Source: Paenibacillus senegalensis JC66 | GTDB lineage: Bacteria; Bacillota; Bacilli; Paenibacillales; NBRC-103111 | NCBI RefSeq assembly: GCF_000285515.1 | Contig: NZ_HE610962.1 | Coordinates: 103,766 to 167,765, forward strand | Direction: 5' to 3' | DNA: 64,000 bases | Shown: in pieces, positions 1-8,699 of the stretch | Layout: every line of letters starts with the position of its first letter | Position numbering within the stretch: position 1 is the first letter of the stretch | Notes under the pieces: generated by a model | The model's input: the letters and a program-made list of their open reading frames with translations, nothing else | Told to the model about the DNA's origin: nothing | Databases searched by the model: none | Made by a program: the position numbers and the translations under genes

Positions 1-50
1 ATTTAAAAAACCATTACGTAAAAGAAATCATTTTGTTGCAAGCTCTAAAC

Positions 51-81
51 AAAAAAACCTCTTCAAGAAGCTCTGAAGAGG
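51..81 (-). terminator. Rho-independent terminator of the DUF4236 gene
   Basis: On the minus strand an 8-bp stem (CCTCTTCA paired with TGAAGAGG) is followed directly by seven T residues. It lies about 30 bases past the stop of the DUF4236 gene, so it most likely ends that transcript. Confidence 0.8.
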
Positions 82-109
82 TGAATGGGTACATTTGCCG
101 AGAAACCGA

Positions 110-1234
110 CTAGCCTGCAGAAGTGCCGGAAGCTTCGGAAGAAGCCGTTAAAATATCGATGGGCTGAAACCCGCTCGTCCGCTGAAAGCTCATCCTGTGT
201 GCGAATTGACTCAGGGCATCCGAGGGATCCAGCTCATCCTTATTCAAGGATAATAAAGTGGTCCGGTCGAATTGAACAGAAAGTACCGGGGCTTGAAAGC
301 GATGTCCCGTTGCTGTTGCCACCCGCTCTTCATAGACATGAACGTACACAACCGCCAAGGGAAGTATTGCAAACAGATCCAAAGCCATGCGTAAAACCGC
401 ACTGCAGACGTAATCCTGATAAAGGGAATAGAATTGCGTCTTGCTCATGCTCTTCACCGAAACCTTTCCTGTTTTGGTCAACGTCTTGGTTTCCGTAGGA
501 ATCACACGCTCAGACAAGCTTTCCCATACCACTTCGATCACTTCGTGACTCTTTAGGAAAAACTCCATATGCCCGGTAGACCCGGTCAGTTCCTTCGGCT
601 CCAGGGCATGTAGAATCACCTCTTTAAATATGGGCAGCTGGCCAGCCATCACACCTTGTGCTATCCGCTTCCCCTGCAGCCAGCTGTTGTAGTTATTTTC
701 ATCTTCCTGGCGAGCCTTGGCCAGCCCATCCCTCAGCTGCTGCAAGGCTTGATCCTTGCCTCTAAACCATCTCCGCCAAAATCCTGGCTTATAGCTATCC
801 AAAGCTAGTTGAGCCTCGCGCTCCAAAGGACCCGGCTCATCCCTCTCAAAGGGAGGATCGCTGTCTGCGAGGTTACTCCACTGCACTTCCGGGTGGCTCT
901 CCCGGTGAAATGAAGTCAGGCGCTCCACCTCAAGCTCATACATGTCCACTTCGAGTCTCGCCTGTTCCTTCTCTTCCAGCTTGCCAATCTCAAGCGCACG
1001 CTTATTCAGCTCACGCTGCTTGCGGCTCGCTTGTGACTCATTCCCGCCAAGGCGAAGCCCCGGCCAATGTATCGACCAGTTCTTACCCAGGAATTGACCG
1101 GACCATTTGGAGCCTGTGCGTGAATTATAGGTATAGCGGAATTTCACTCCGCCAATGCTGGCTCCTACGCTCTTCTTATTCAAATTGAGCCGGATCCCCG
1201 GCGCAAGCTTTATTCGTTTGCCAACCTTTCTCAT
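110..1234 (-). CDS. DUF4236 domain protein
   Basis: About 374 aa. The first ~50 residues (KRIKLAPGIRLNLNKKSVG followed by SIGGVKFRYTYN) match the N-terminal DUF4236 domain, which is usually described only as a domain of unknown function at the start of bacterial proteins. A charged, probably helical region (roughly residues 60-180) follows, then a C-terminal half with no family I recognise. No signal peptide is visible; VLRMALDLFAILPLAVVYVHVY is only a moderately hydrophobic stretch and is not a convincing membrane segment. I chose the ATG at 1234 because GGAGGG sits at the right distance upstream and DUF4236 begins there; the reading frame extends further upstream without support. Own terminator downstream. 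Function unknown. Confidence 0.8.
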   Translation of the reverse strand: MRKVGKRIKLAPGIRLNLNKKSVGASIGGVKFRYTYNSRTGSKWSGQFLGKNWSIHWPGLRLGGNESQASRKQRELNKRALEIGKLEEKEQARLEVDMYELEVERLTSFHRESHPEVQWSNLADSDPPFERDEPGPLEREAQLALDSYKPGFWRRWFRGKDQALQQLRDGLAKARQEDENNYNSWLQGKRIAQGVMAGQLPIFKEVILHALEPKELTGSTGHMEFFLKSHEVIEVVWESLSERVIPTETKTLTKTGKVSVKSMSKTQFYSLYQDYVCSAVLRMALDLFAILPLAVVYVHVYEERVATATGHRFQAPVLSVQFDRTTLLSLNKDELDPSDALSQFAHRMSFQRTSGFQPIDILTASSEASGTSAG

Positions 1235-1472
1235 CATTTCCCTCCATGGCGAAGCTAGTCTTAAATACCTATGTTCCGCTACACAAGGGCCGGGCAAAAC
1301 TGGCCTGCCCGCAATCTCCGTGCGAAACCATAGTTAATAAGTACTAATTCTACAAAATCAAGCAATTTCCTCCCAAAATTCTGGATTTGTATCTAGAATT
1401 TAGGATTCGTTGCAGGGTATAGGAAAATTCCAACCCTTCAGCTACACTTGCAAATTAGCCCGGCAGTCTTGC

Positions 1473-1703
1473 TTAGGCTGCTGAGAACGGGTGTTGCTGG
1501 TGGTGCGGTTGCTGGTGCGGTTGCTGGTGCGGTGGCGGTTGGTTATGCGGTTGCTGGTGGTGCGGTTGGTAATGTGATCGAATGATGAACAAAGCTATCT
1601 TTGAAAAAACACATATTAGTTCGCTGAAGGTTATATATTTCAGCATAATGTATAATCCCGTCAAGCCTTGTATTAAAGCGGGAAAAAATTGTTGGATTGA
1701 CAA
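1473..1703 (-). CDS. Small hypothetical protein with His/Gln/Pro-rich tail (doubtful)
   Basis: 76-codon frame starting at TTG with no clear ribosome binding site. The first ~43 residues are hydrophobic (FFPALIQGLTGLYIMLKY and a second patch), compatible with a short membrane anchor. The tail is a degenerate HQQP repeat encoded by a 12-bp tandem repeat at 1491-1573. Such a tail could bind metal, and a PerR-like box lies about 35 bp upstream. The weak start and low-complexity coding make it equally possible that this is only a simple-sequence repeat. Confidence 0.25.
   Translation of the reverse strand: MSIQQFFPALIQGLTGLYIMLKYITFSELICVFSKIALFIIRSHYQPHHQQPHNQPPPHQQPHQQPHHQQHPFSAA
1491..1573. 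repeat. Degenerate 12-bp tandem repeat
   Basis: About six imperfect copies of GGTTGCTGGTGC. In the minus-strand frame they read as repeated His-Gln-Gln-Pro. Confidence 0.7.
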
Positions 1704-1736
1704 GGTTAATTAAGTTATATTATATTTACTACTAAA

Positions 1737-1751
1737 TTATAATTATTTTAA
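1737..1751. promoter_or_regulatory. PerR-like box
   Basis: TTATAATTATTTTAA differs at one position from the Bacillus PerR consensus TTATAATnATTATAA. PerR is the peroxide-sensing Fur-family repressor of catalase in related bacteria. Here the box is ~475 bp upstream of the catalase ATG and ~35 bp upstream of the doubtful minus-strand frame at 1703, so which gene it serves is unclear. An adjacent dyad (TTAGAA/TTCTAA, 1753-1768) follows. Confidence 0.45.
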
Positions 1752-1787
1752 TTTAGAAACTGTTCTAATTTAGTTCAGTTTGTAAGA

Positions 1788-2183
1788 CTGTCGATTATTG
1801 TGATTACCATCGCAGACGAATATCCTGCGAAATTGAGCGTGTACTTATAGTGGTGCTCTGCACGTGACTCTGCTGTGTGCTGCTTCGCATGTGCTCCGGA
1901 AGGTGCTCCGCGAGACGGACTGCGCTAACGCTCGCCCTTGCTCTTATTCGGCGGAAAAGGCCAGGTTTTTAATTCTAACGCTCCTCCTCGCTCTTATTTG
2001 TGACAAAGAGGCAGGAAAACAGCGATTTAAAGCATGATAAGGACGGTGGCGAGCGTTATTTTTTCCCCCTGTTTTTGCCTAAATAAGGACCACTGCGAGC
2101 GTTAGAATCTGAACAGAACTCAAACGGTGTGCACAAACGTCTATTTGTCCGCTGCCAATCTGTTATTCACAAGATAATCGACA
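1788..2183. repeat. Fold-back repeat element with inner inverted copies
   Basis: The ends carry inverted repeats: CTGTCGATTAT at 1788 and its complement ending at 2183, with weaker similarity continuing inward. Inside are four copies of a ~23-bp motif: two as TAACGCTC...CTCTTATT (1926-1948, 1975-1998) and two inverted as ATAAG...GAGCGTTA (2037-2058, 2082-2105). A fifth copy lies at 35092-35115. No reading frame of note is present. This fits a MITE-like or REP-like dispersed element between the PerR-like box and the catalase gene. Confidence 0.6.
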
Positions 2184-2224
2184 GCTTATTTTTGAAAAAC
2201 TAATCTAATGAGGTGATCTATTAC

Positions 2225-3691
2225 ATGGGAAACGAGAGATTAACTACGAATCAAGGGGCACCGGTTGGAGACAATCAAAATTCCAGAACGGCTGGTCAAA
2301 ACGGCCCTACTCTGCTCGAGGACTATCATTTGCTTGAGAAGCTCGCCCACTTCGATAGAGAACGCATTCCTGAACGTGTTGTCCATGCACGCGGAGCGGG
2401 AGCACACGGCACTTTTGTAGTTGAGAACGCTATGAACCGTTATACAAAAGCCGCTTTTTTAAACGAGGTTGGTAAGGAAACACCTGCATTCGTCCGTTTT
2501 TCTACAGTTATCCACGGACAGGGCTCTCCGGAAACGGCGCGTGACCCCCGCGGATTCGCTGTAAAATTTTACACAGAGGAAGGAAATTATGATATAGTCG
2601 GCAATCATTTACCCGTCTTCTTCATTCGGGATGCACTGAAATTTCCGGATATGGTCCACTCGCTCAAACCAGCACCAGATACGAATATCCAATCTCCTGA
2701 CCGATATTGGGATTTCATGACGTTAACCCCTGAGTCTACCCACATGATGACTTGGCTGCTGTCAGACTACGGAACACCGGCCAATTATCGGCAAATGAAC
2801 GGTTTTGGTGTCCATGCCTTTAAATGGATCAATTCGGCTGGCAACTGGGTATACGTTAAATATCATTGGAAGCCGCAGCAAGGCGTTCGCAATTTTAACA
2901 GCCAGGAATTGACCGAGGTACAGGGAAAAGATTTTAATCATGCGACACGTGATTTGTATGACCATATTGCAGCCGGCAAGTTTCCAAAGTGGGATCTATA
3001 CGTGCAGCTCCTCTCTCCGGAAGACCTTGATTCGTATGACTTTGATCCGCTAGATCCGACCAAAGTTTGGCCGGAAGATCTGCTGCCGTTGCAAAAAGTG
3101 GGAACCATGACGCTGAACCGCAATCCGGACAACTTCTTCGCTGAGGTGGAGCAGGCCGCTTTTTCTCCGAGCGCGCTAGTCAACGGAATTGAAGCTTCCG
3201 AAGACAAGCTGCTGCAGGGCCGTCTGTTCTCTTACCCGGACACCCAGCGCTACCGCTTGGGAGCTAATTATTTGCAAATACCGGTGAATTGCCCGTATGC
3301 AGCGGTTCGCAACAATCAGCGGGACGGCGCGATGCAAACCAGGCAGCAAATTTCTTCGATCAACTATGAGCCTAACCGCCATCAAGGGACTCCATCAGAA
3401 GCGCCGGAATATAAAGACAGCACGATGCCGCTAAAAGGAAGCGCGGGCCGCCAAAAAATCGCCAAAACCAATGATTTTGCCCAAGCCGGCGACACGTACC
3501 GCAGCTTTACGCAGGAGGAACAAAACAATCTGATTGCCAACCTGACAGCTGACCTATCCCAGGTTCATGAAAGGACCAAGCTGCTGGCTATATGCAACTT
3601 CTATCGTGCCGACCGTGAGTTTGGGGAGCGCTTGGCTGAAAGCCTTAAAGTAGACATCTCCGAGTATGTCGCTCATCTGGAGCAGCAATAG
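2225..3691 (+). CDS. katA: Catalase, monofunctional heme type
   Basis: 488 aa, the usual length of small-subunit clade catalases. It converts hydrogen peroxide to water and oxygen in the cytoplasm. The catalytic His is in VVHARGAGAHG (His54). The RDPRGFAVKFYTEEGNYDIVGN block carries the distal Asn, and RLFSYPDTQ provides the proximal heme-ligand Tyr. The NPDNFFAEVEQAAFSP block is also typical. I start at the ATG at 2225 because AGGTGA lies 8 bases upstream; the in-frame GTG at 2213 overlaps that site. A strong terminator follows. Peroxide control through the PerR-like box at 1737 is possible but would require a long leader through the fold-back element. Confidence 0.97.
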   Translation: MGNERLTTNQGAPVGDNQNSRTAGQNGPTLLEDYHLLEKLAHFDRERIPERVVHARGAGAHGTFVVENAMNRYTKAAFLNEVGKETPAFVRFSTVIHGQGSPETARDPRGFAVKFYTEEGNYDIVGNHLPVFFIRDALKFPDMVHSLKPAPDTNIQSPDRYWDFMTLTPESTHMMTWLLSDYGTPANYRQMNGFGVHAFKWINSAGNWVYVKYHWKPQQGVRNFNSQELTEVQGKDFNHATRDLYDHIAAGKFPKWDLYVQLLSPEDLDSYDFDPLDPTKVWPEDLLPLQKVGTMTLNRNPDNFFAEVEQAAFSPSALVNGIEASEDKLLQGRLFSYPDTQRYRLGANYLQIPVNCPYAAVRNNQRDGAMQTRQQISSINYEPNRHQGTPSEAPEYKDSTMPLKGSAGRQKIAKTNDFAQAGDTYRSFTQEEQNNLIANLTADLSQVHERTKLLAICNFYRADREFGERLAESLKVDISEYVAHLEQQ

Positions 3692-3704
3692 CATAAACGG
3701 CACT

Positions 3705-3752
3705 AAAAAGCCAAGTGCGAAGGCCACGGCCTCTCGGCGCTTGGCTTTTGCT
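3705..3752 (+). terminator. Rho-independent terminator after catalase
   Basis: Stem AAAAGCCAAG paired with CTTGGCTTTT, extended by an inner GC-rich hairpin, 13 bases past the catalase stop. The A- and T-flanks make it potentially bidirectional. Confidence 0.85.
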
Positions 3753-4058
3753 TTTTGTGCTGCAGCCTGCAGCGGCATACCGACTCTCCTGGTCTGTTTG
3801 ACTCGGCTTGCAGTATAAGGTATCGTCACGTTCTCTTTAGCGCGTTTGCATTTGGCTTGCGGCAGTACGGGCCTCGGTGCGCTTGACTTTCTTTGCGGCA
3901 TCCGGCCTCGCTTGGTGCATTCGACTTGACTAACGGAGGCAATTCTATCTAGTGAATTCTTTTATTAAAGCCATTTGGTAGTATAATAAATGTATGCTCT
4001 TTTCCTTCCCTACTAGGAGATGGACGTTACGTTCGTTCAATAAATGCCTGCTTACATA
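3753..4058. other. Gene-free stretch
   Basis: No supported gene. Two degenerate ~35-bp tandem units (GCGGCA...CGGCCTCG...TTCGACTTGACT type) lie at about 3845-3930. A TATAAT hexamer at 3982-3987 lacks a convincing -35 partner. Confidence 0.5.
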
Positions 4059-4314
4059 CGAAAACAGTCATGCCATTGAATTCTCATCCACAACTCCAGC
4101 ATGTAATAGCCAAGGTTGGCGGGGTTCGAGGATTGCGCGGGCTTGTTTCCTGCATTTTGTACGAGATGTCGTACAAATGCAAAGTCTTTAAGCTATTAAG
4201 GGCCTGCAGCCATCTGCGGCCAGTGTTTCAGACGATATTTCGTAGCAAGTTATGGGATTGAGGCGCGATACCCGAGATTGCTCATCATGCGGGGCGTTTT
4301 ATTTTCACAGAAAA
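4059..4314. repeat. Dispersed palindrome-containing repeat, copy 1
   Basis: This 256-bp stretch is homologous from end to end to 46932-47323. Shared blocks include GTCATGCCATTGAATTCTCA at the left, CACAACTCCAGCATG, TTTAAGCTATTAAGG in the middle, and CTCATCATGCGGGG then TTTTATTTTCACAG at the right. It holds one copy of a palindrome (TGCATTTTGTACGA and TCGTACAAATGCA around a 4-base loop, 4151-4181). It ends 40 bp before the SGNH hydrolase start. Its frames are not coding. Confidence 0.75.
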
Positions 4315-4353
4315 TTGTATTACTCATCCATTCATTTAGGAGGGAAACGAATC

Positions 4354-5367
4354 ATGCAGCAGATATCCATTGCGGAATCGTTGTTTCAGGGCGCTATTTC
4401 GGTAGAGAAGGTTGATGGCGGATATAAGCCTTGGCGTATACCGTACACTCAATTCTCGCTATTTCCGCCTGATGGAATCAACGGCAAAGCGGAAATGTCC
4501 GCCGGTGTGCGGCTTCGTTTCGCCAGCGATACGACTTCGATCAAGGTTGAAGTGGCTCCAGCAGATGTGCTCGTACAGGCCGATCTTGTTATCGGAGACG
4601 AACTGATTGCAACTCATCCGTTGAGTCCGGGTGAAACCTATTTCGTTTTTGAGAATTTAGCGGATGGCAGCAAGACCATCGACATCTATTTACCGCAAAA
4701 GGCCCCGACAATTGTGAAATCCCTTTCGATCGATGACAGCGCCAGCTGGTATATTCCAGAGCAGGACAACCGTCCGAGATGGGTTGCCTACGGGAGCTCT
4801 ATTACGCAGTGCAACGATGCATTCAGCCCCGCTCAAACATGGCCTGCCCTTGTGGCGCGCCGCCATGGGCTGAACTTGACTTGCCTCGGCTATTCCGGCA
4901 ACTGCCATCTGGAACCGATGGTTGCACGGATGATACGAGACCTGCCTGCCGATATCATTTCACTGTGTCTCGGAATCAACGTGTACGGCGGGGCGACGCT
5001 TAGCCCGCGCACATTCCGTGCAGCCGTCATCGGCCTCGTGCAAATCATCCGCGAGAAACACCCAGGCACTCCAATTGCTTTGATGTCGCCCATTTTCTCA
5101 CCTGCCAGAGAAGAAAATAAAAACGCTGCCGGTTTTACGCTCATGGAAATGCGCCAGGAAATTCAAGAGGCAGTGAACAGCATGGTGGCGTTAGGAGATC
5201 AGCATTTACACTATGTACACGGCCTGACTATTTTTGATGAGACGCAAGCCTATAATCTGCCGGACGATCTTCATCCGAACGGACCTGGATACGTTACCAT
5301 GGGGGATAACTACTCCAGCCTTGTAATGGAGCCACTACTCAAGCAGTACAGGATTGGCAGTCGTTAA
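4354..5367 (+). CDS. SGNH/GDSL-family hydrolase with N-terminal beta domain
   Basis: 337 aa. The N-terminal ~130 residues look like the beta-sandwich seen in front of SsfX3-type esterases. The C-terminal part is an SGNH hydrolase: block I GSSIT with nucleophile Ser148, GYSGN (Gly), LGIN (Asn) and DDLHPN (Asp304/His307). Such enzymes remove acyl groups from sugars or small molecules; the substrate cannot be told. No signal peptide, so probably cytoplasmic. Start at 4354 is set by AGGAGGG nine bases upstream; the frame upstream of it lies in the dispersed repeat and is not coding. Monocistronic. Confidence 0.9.
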   Translation: MQQISIAESLFQGAISVEKVDGGYKPWRIPYTQFSLFPPDGINGKAEMSAGVRLRFASDTTSIKVEVAPADVLVQADLVIGDELIATHPLSPGETYFVFENLADGSKTIDIYLPQKAPTIVKSLSIDDSASWYIPEQDNRPRWVAYGSSITQCNDAFSPAQTWPALVARRHGLNLTCLGYSGNCHLEPMVARMIRDLPADIISLCLGINVYGGATLSPRTFRAAVIGLVQIIREKHPGTPIALMSPIFSPAREENKNAAGFTLMEMRQEIQEAVNSMVALGDQHLHYVHGLTIFDETQAYNLPDDLHPNGPGYVTMGDNYSSLVMEPLLKQYRIGSR

Positions 5368-5823
5368 ACAAATGCTCTACTATATTACAAGTGTAAAAAA
5401 ATAGATACGGGCTTCCATTTTGGGTTAGCACTAATGCGCTCGCAAGACAAGGCACGATACGGCCTTATTTTGGGCATTGCAGCACTCTACTTGAGTACGT
5501 GGATCAAAAGTAATAAAAGACAGCCCTAATATCGGCTTTTTTCGCACCGTGCGCAGCTCCCAGCGCGCGGTGTTTCGCTGCATGAACGGCGGACGGTCGA
5601 CCACATTTTTTCTATTTACACATACTTCCCCATTTAACCAAGTTCCTATTAACAGCACAGTTGACACGGCCAACTATCAAACGTACATCATTATTATTGC
5701 TAACCCTCCACCCGCTCAAGCCTCATTCCTTCTTAATCTTGCTCTAAGTAAATAAGCCACAAAGCTGGCACTTGTAAACGAAAATGATTTTTAATTGACT
5801 TCCAGTGAAAATTATAATAACCT
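5368..5823. other. Gene-free stretch
   Basis: No supported gene. Frames of 68-80 codons on both strands have no ribosome binding site and no family resemblance. The right end is AT-rich and leads into the operator at 5824. Confidence 0.5.
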
Positions 5824-5847
5824 ATACATGAATATATATTCATGTAT
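5824..5847. promoter_or_regulatory. ArsR/SmtB-type metal operator upstream of the CDF exporter
   Basis: A perfect 24-bp palindrome: ATACATGAATAT followed by its own reverse complement. This closely resembles CzrA/SmtB operators (TGAAnATnnnTTCA core), whose repressors release DNA when bound to Zn, Co or Cd. A TTGACT at 5795-5800 lies just upstream, so the operator would overlap a promoter. It is ~245 bp before the exporter ATG; a lone ACATGAAT half-site occurs near 6027. Confidence 0.65.
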
Positions 5848-6090
5848 TAATATAAGATTATATAATCCATTATAAAGGGGTAAAAATATAAGCGACCCAA
5901 TGATATTCCGGGGACTAACTTAGGACAATCACGTATTTCACACCCATTGCGATTCTTGAAAATCTAGAAGATTAGTCAAATACAGAAGAGAAGGGCAAAC
6001 TCTGTATAATTCGGAAGACGAGCGTTCACATGAATTTCCTGAAGCATTCCATTGAACTTGCTTCATAACATCTATTCAGGAGGAACTTAA
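5848..6090. other. Long leader of the CDF exporter
   Basis: AT-rich, no open frame of note. It sits where a czrA-like repressor gene often lies in other genomes, but no such gene can be read here. Confidence 0.4.
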
Positions 6091-7059
6091 ATGGGACACA
6101 ATCATGAACATCACCATGGACACAACCATACTCATGGTGCAAATAAAAAGACATTAATGATAAGTTTTATTATTATTGCAGGATATATGATTATTGAAGC
6201 GATCGGAGGATTCGTTACCAATAGCCTTGCGTTATTATCTGATGCAGGACATATGTTAAGTGACGCCATTTCGCTGGGGGTTGCCTTATTGGCCTTTACG
6301 CTCGGGGAAAAAGCCGCTAATTATAGCAAAACATATGGCTATAAACGTTTTGAAATATTAGCAGCTGTATTTAACGGGGTAACACTCGTATTAATTGCGA
6401 TTTATATTTTTTATGAAGCAATTCAGCGCTTTCAAAATCCGCCAGAAGTTGCTTCAACCGGAATGTTAATCATTGCTTCTATTGGCTTACTAGTTAATAT
6501 ATTTGTTGCGTGGATAATGATGCGTAGTGGAGATGTAGAGGAGAACTTGAATATGCGTGGAGCATATATGCATGTGATTAGCGATATGCTTGGTTCCATT
6601 GGTGCCATTATTGCTGCACTGCTCATCATATTTTTCGGCTGGGGTTGGGCAGATCCGCTCGCCAGTGTCATTGTAGCCGCACTCGTTTTACGCAGTGGCT
6701 ACAATGTTACGAAATCTGGGCTCCATGTCTTGATGGAAGGCACACCGCAAAATGTAAATGTAGAGGACGTGGTGCAAATCATCAAAAATACAAACGGTAT
6801 TCAAGGCGTTCATGATTTGCATATTTGGTCCATTACAAGCGGCTTAAATACACTTTCCTGCCATGCCGTTGTAGATGATCAAATGTCCATTGCCGAGAGT
6901 GAGAAAATGCTGCGTCGAATCGAACATGAACTTGAACATAAAAACATTCACCACATAACGATTCAATTAGAAACGTCCGCCCATCTGCATGATGATTCGA
7001 TTTTGTGTAAAGCGAAAGCTGCATCATCTGGAAATCACCATCTTCACCACCATCACTGA
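6091..7059 (+). CDS. czcD: Cation diffusion facilitator, CzcD-type Zn/Co/Cd exporter
   Basis: 322 aa, six-helix CDF antiporter that exports divalent metal in exchange for protons. The N-terminus is His-rich (HNHEHHHGHNHTHG) and the C-terminus ends in an HHLHHHH tail; both can bind metal. Helix II has SDAGHMLSDA (His54/Asp58) and helix V has HVISDM, together the conserved tetrahedral transport site. The C-terminal cytoplasmic ferredoxin-like domain starts near residue 205. AGGAGG lies 8 bases before the ATG. Base composition is visibly more AT-rich than neighbouring genes, suggesting acquisition from a Bacillus-like source. Regulated, by inference, through the palindrome at 5824. Confidence 0.95.
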   Translation: MGHNHEHHHGHNHTHGANKKTLMISFIIIAGYMIIEAIGGFVTNSLALLSDAGHMLSDAISLGVALLAFTLGEKAANYSKTYGYKRFEILAAVFNGVTLVLIAIYIFYEAIQRFQNPPEVASTGMLIIASIGLLVNIFVAWIMMRSGDVEENLNMRGAYMHVISDMLGSIGAIIAALLIIFFGWGWADPLASVIVAALVLRSGYNVTKSGLHVLMEGTPQNVNVEDVVQIIKNTNGIQGVHDLHIWSITSGLNTLSCHAVVDDQMSIAESEKMLRRIEHELEHKNIHHITIQLETSAHLHDDSILCKAKAASSGNHHLHHHH

Positions 7060-7349
7060 TGGAATGCATTTTAATAAGCCCTTTCACCCATGTCTAATTT
7101 CCCGCTGTTTCACTGTAATAGGCAATAGGAACTACACTCTTCAACAAAAACCCTTTTTCTTCCACCTGCTGTTGAAAATGAAGTTGAATTCGCTAATTAT
7201 AATGGGGAGCGTTCTCTTCTTTTTTGGGCCTTCTTTTCTATTTACACACCCTAAAGTTTTGCGTTAAGTTATAGTTCGAATGTACGTATACTGAATGGGT
7301 TGTATCTTTAAAAGGTAAGTGATTGGAACAAGAGGAGGATTACAGAGGA
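7060..7349. other. Intergenic region
   Basis: AT-rich, no gene supported. Likely holds the promoter of the stalk-domain protein, but no clear -35/-10 pair was found. Confidence 0.4.
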
Positions 7350-8603
7350 ATGTTTTTATCAAGAAGATTGCGTTCGATTAGCGGATGGTTTGTTGCGTTA
7401 GTAATCTTGGCCAGCCTGGCGGCCCCTGTCCCGGCGGTGACTGCAAGCTCGGACCCAAATATCGAGGCGACTGCAAGCTCGGACTCAAATATCGAGCTGC
7501 TGCGCTCTGAGCACAAAATCAGTGACGGGAAAATGAGAGTAACCGCGGACGTAAGAGTTGAATCCAGCGAAGTCGTCACGCTGCTAGTTACCGGGTATAA
7601 TCAATTCGGTGAAATCATTGAAATCAATAGAAAAGATGAATTTATTATGGGCGGACATACTAGAGTTTTGCAATTGACCATGGATCATGGCGAAGAGCTG
7701 GCAAAGGTCGATATTGAAGCCCTTGAGCCGATCAATGAGCCTTACAAGGTTTTGAAGGAAACAACGGTTGCTCACAGTGACCATGTGGAAGGCATTATAG
7801 CGGTTAAAAACGGCAGCAAATCGCAAGTGATCAATGTTGTTGCTACGGCTACGAATAGTAACGGCAGAGTTGTAGAAGTAAGAGGAAGCAATAATTTCGT
7901 TATGGACAAACGCACCTCGATTTTCAAAATTAAGCTGGATGCCGTTAACGAAATTCATAACGTTAAATTTACCGTGCTGACCGACGATCAAACCTACCTG
8001 GTCGAAAGTGGAACCTATATTGAAGATGGAAAGCTTGTGCTGACTTCCGTTGTTAAAAATGGAGGCGAATCCCAAAGGATAAACGCCAGAGTCACCCCTT
8101 ATACAGGGGATGGCAAGGAATTGGCCATTCAAACCAGTTCCAATTATACGATGGATCATCGTCTGTACAATCTCAAGATGCAGATCAAAGATACCCATGC
8201 AAGTCAAGTAGCCGTTCAATTCTATGATGAAACTGGCAAGCAAGAGATCGTTAAAAGAGGAACATTAGTCACCATAGACGGCAAAGGCTTGGCTACTGAG
8301 CAGCCGCCCGTTAATTTGGAGGGGAATGTGGTAGTCCCGATGAGGGCTATTTTTGAAGCTCTGGGAGCAAGCATCGAGTGGGAACAGGAAACGATGACGG
8401 TAACCGCCACTAGAGGAAGCAAGGAAATCAAGCTGCAGATCGGCTCCGACATCGCTTATATCGATGGCCAGGCGCATCAGCTTAACGTTCCGGCTCAGCT
8501 CATCAACAATAACACGATGGTGCCTGTCCGATTCGTAAGTGAAGCTATGGGTTCACAAGTGTTCTGGGATAACAATTCACAAACGGTGCTGATTGTTCGA
8601 TAA
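7350..8603 (+). CDS. Exported protein with C-terminal copper amine oxidase N-like (stalk) domain
   Basis: 417 aa. Signal peptide at residues 1-~31 (RRLRS, then a hydrophobic core ending near PAVTA). The middle contains three ~75-aa beta repeats, each opening near V(x)AVKNG and ending with a short valine-rich strand, reminiscent of Ig-like modules. The last ~110 residues are a Cu_amine_oxidN1 (PF07833) stalk domain: VVVPMRAIFEALGASIEWE and MVPVRFVSEAMGSQVFWD. Such proteins are common cell-surface proteins of Paenibacillus and usually bind wall or polysaccharide rather than copper. The ATG at 7350 follows AGGAGG; an upstream TTG in frame is rejected because it precedes the site. Confidence 0.88.
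   Translation: MFLSRRLRSISGWFVALVILASLAAPVPAVTASSDPNIEATASSDSNIELLRSEHKISDGKMRVTADVRVESSEVVTLLVTGYNQFGEIIEINRKDEFIMGGHTRVLQLTMDHGEELAKVDIEALEPINEPYKVLKETTVAHSDHVEGIIAVKNGSKSQVINVVATATNSNGRVVEVRGSNNFVMDKRTSIFKIKLDAVNEIHNVKFTVLTDDQTYLVESGTYIEDGKLVLTSVVKNGGESQRINARVTPYTGDGKELAIQTSSNYTMDHRLYNLKMQIKDTHASQVAVQFYDETGKQEIVKRGTLVTIDGKGLATEQPPVNLEGNVVVPMRAIFEALGASIEWEQETMTVTATRGSKEIKLQIGSDIAYIDGQAHQLNVPAQLINNNTMVPVRFVSEAMGSQVFWDNNSQTVLIVR
7440..7499 (+). repeat. 30-bp tandem duplication inside the stalk-domain gene
   Basis: Two 30-bp copies differing at only a few bases encode TASSDPNIEA and TASSDSNIEL just after the signal peptide. The near identity points to recent in-frame duplication. Confidence 0.85.
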
Positions 8604-8610
8604 TGTCTAA

Positions 8611-8650
8611 GCAAAAAGCGGAAAGGAAGAAGCTCCTTTCCGCTTTTTGC
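8611..8650. terminator. Bidirectional terminator between convergent genes
   Basis: Stem GCAAAAAGCGGAAAGGA with its complement around a short loop. The A/T ends give a T-run on either strand, serving the stalk-domain gene (+) and the phosphorylase operon (-). Confidence 0.85.
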
Positions 8651-8699
8651 TCTTTCAAGGCTCTAAGTCAGCGCGTAGCGTGACGCTTCATTATATTTT

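Noticed and set aside
3554-3901. 115-codon minus-strand frame at the end of the catalase gene
   Set aside because: Overlaps the catalase 3' end and its terminator; no start signal.
4059-4314. Operator for the SGNH hydrolase gene
   Set aside because: The homologous module at 46932 lies between convergent genes, so a dedicated promoter role is unlikely; treated as a dispersed repeat.
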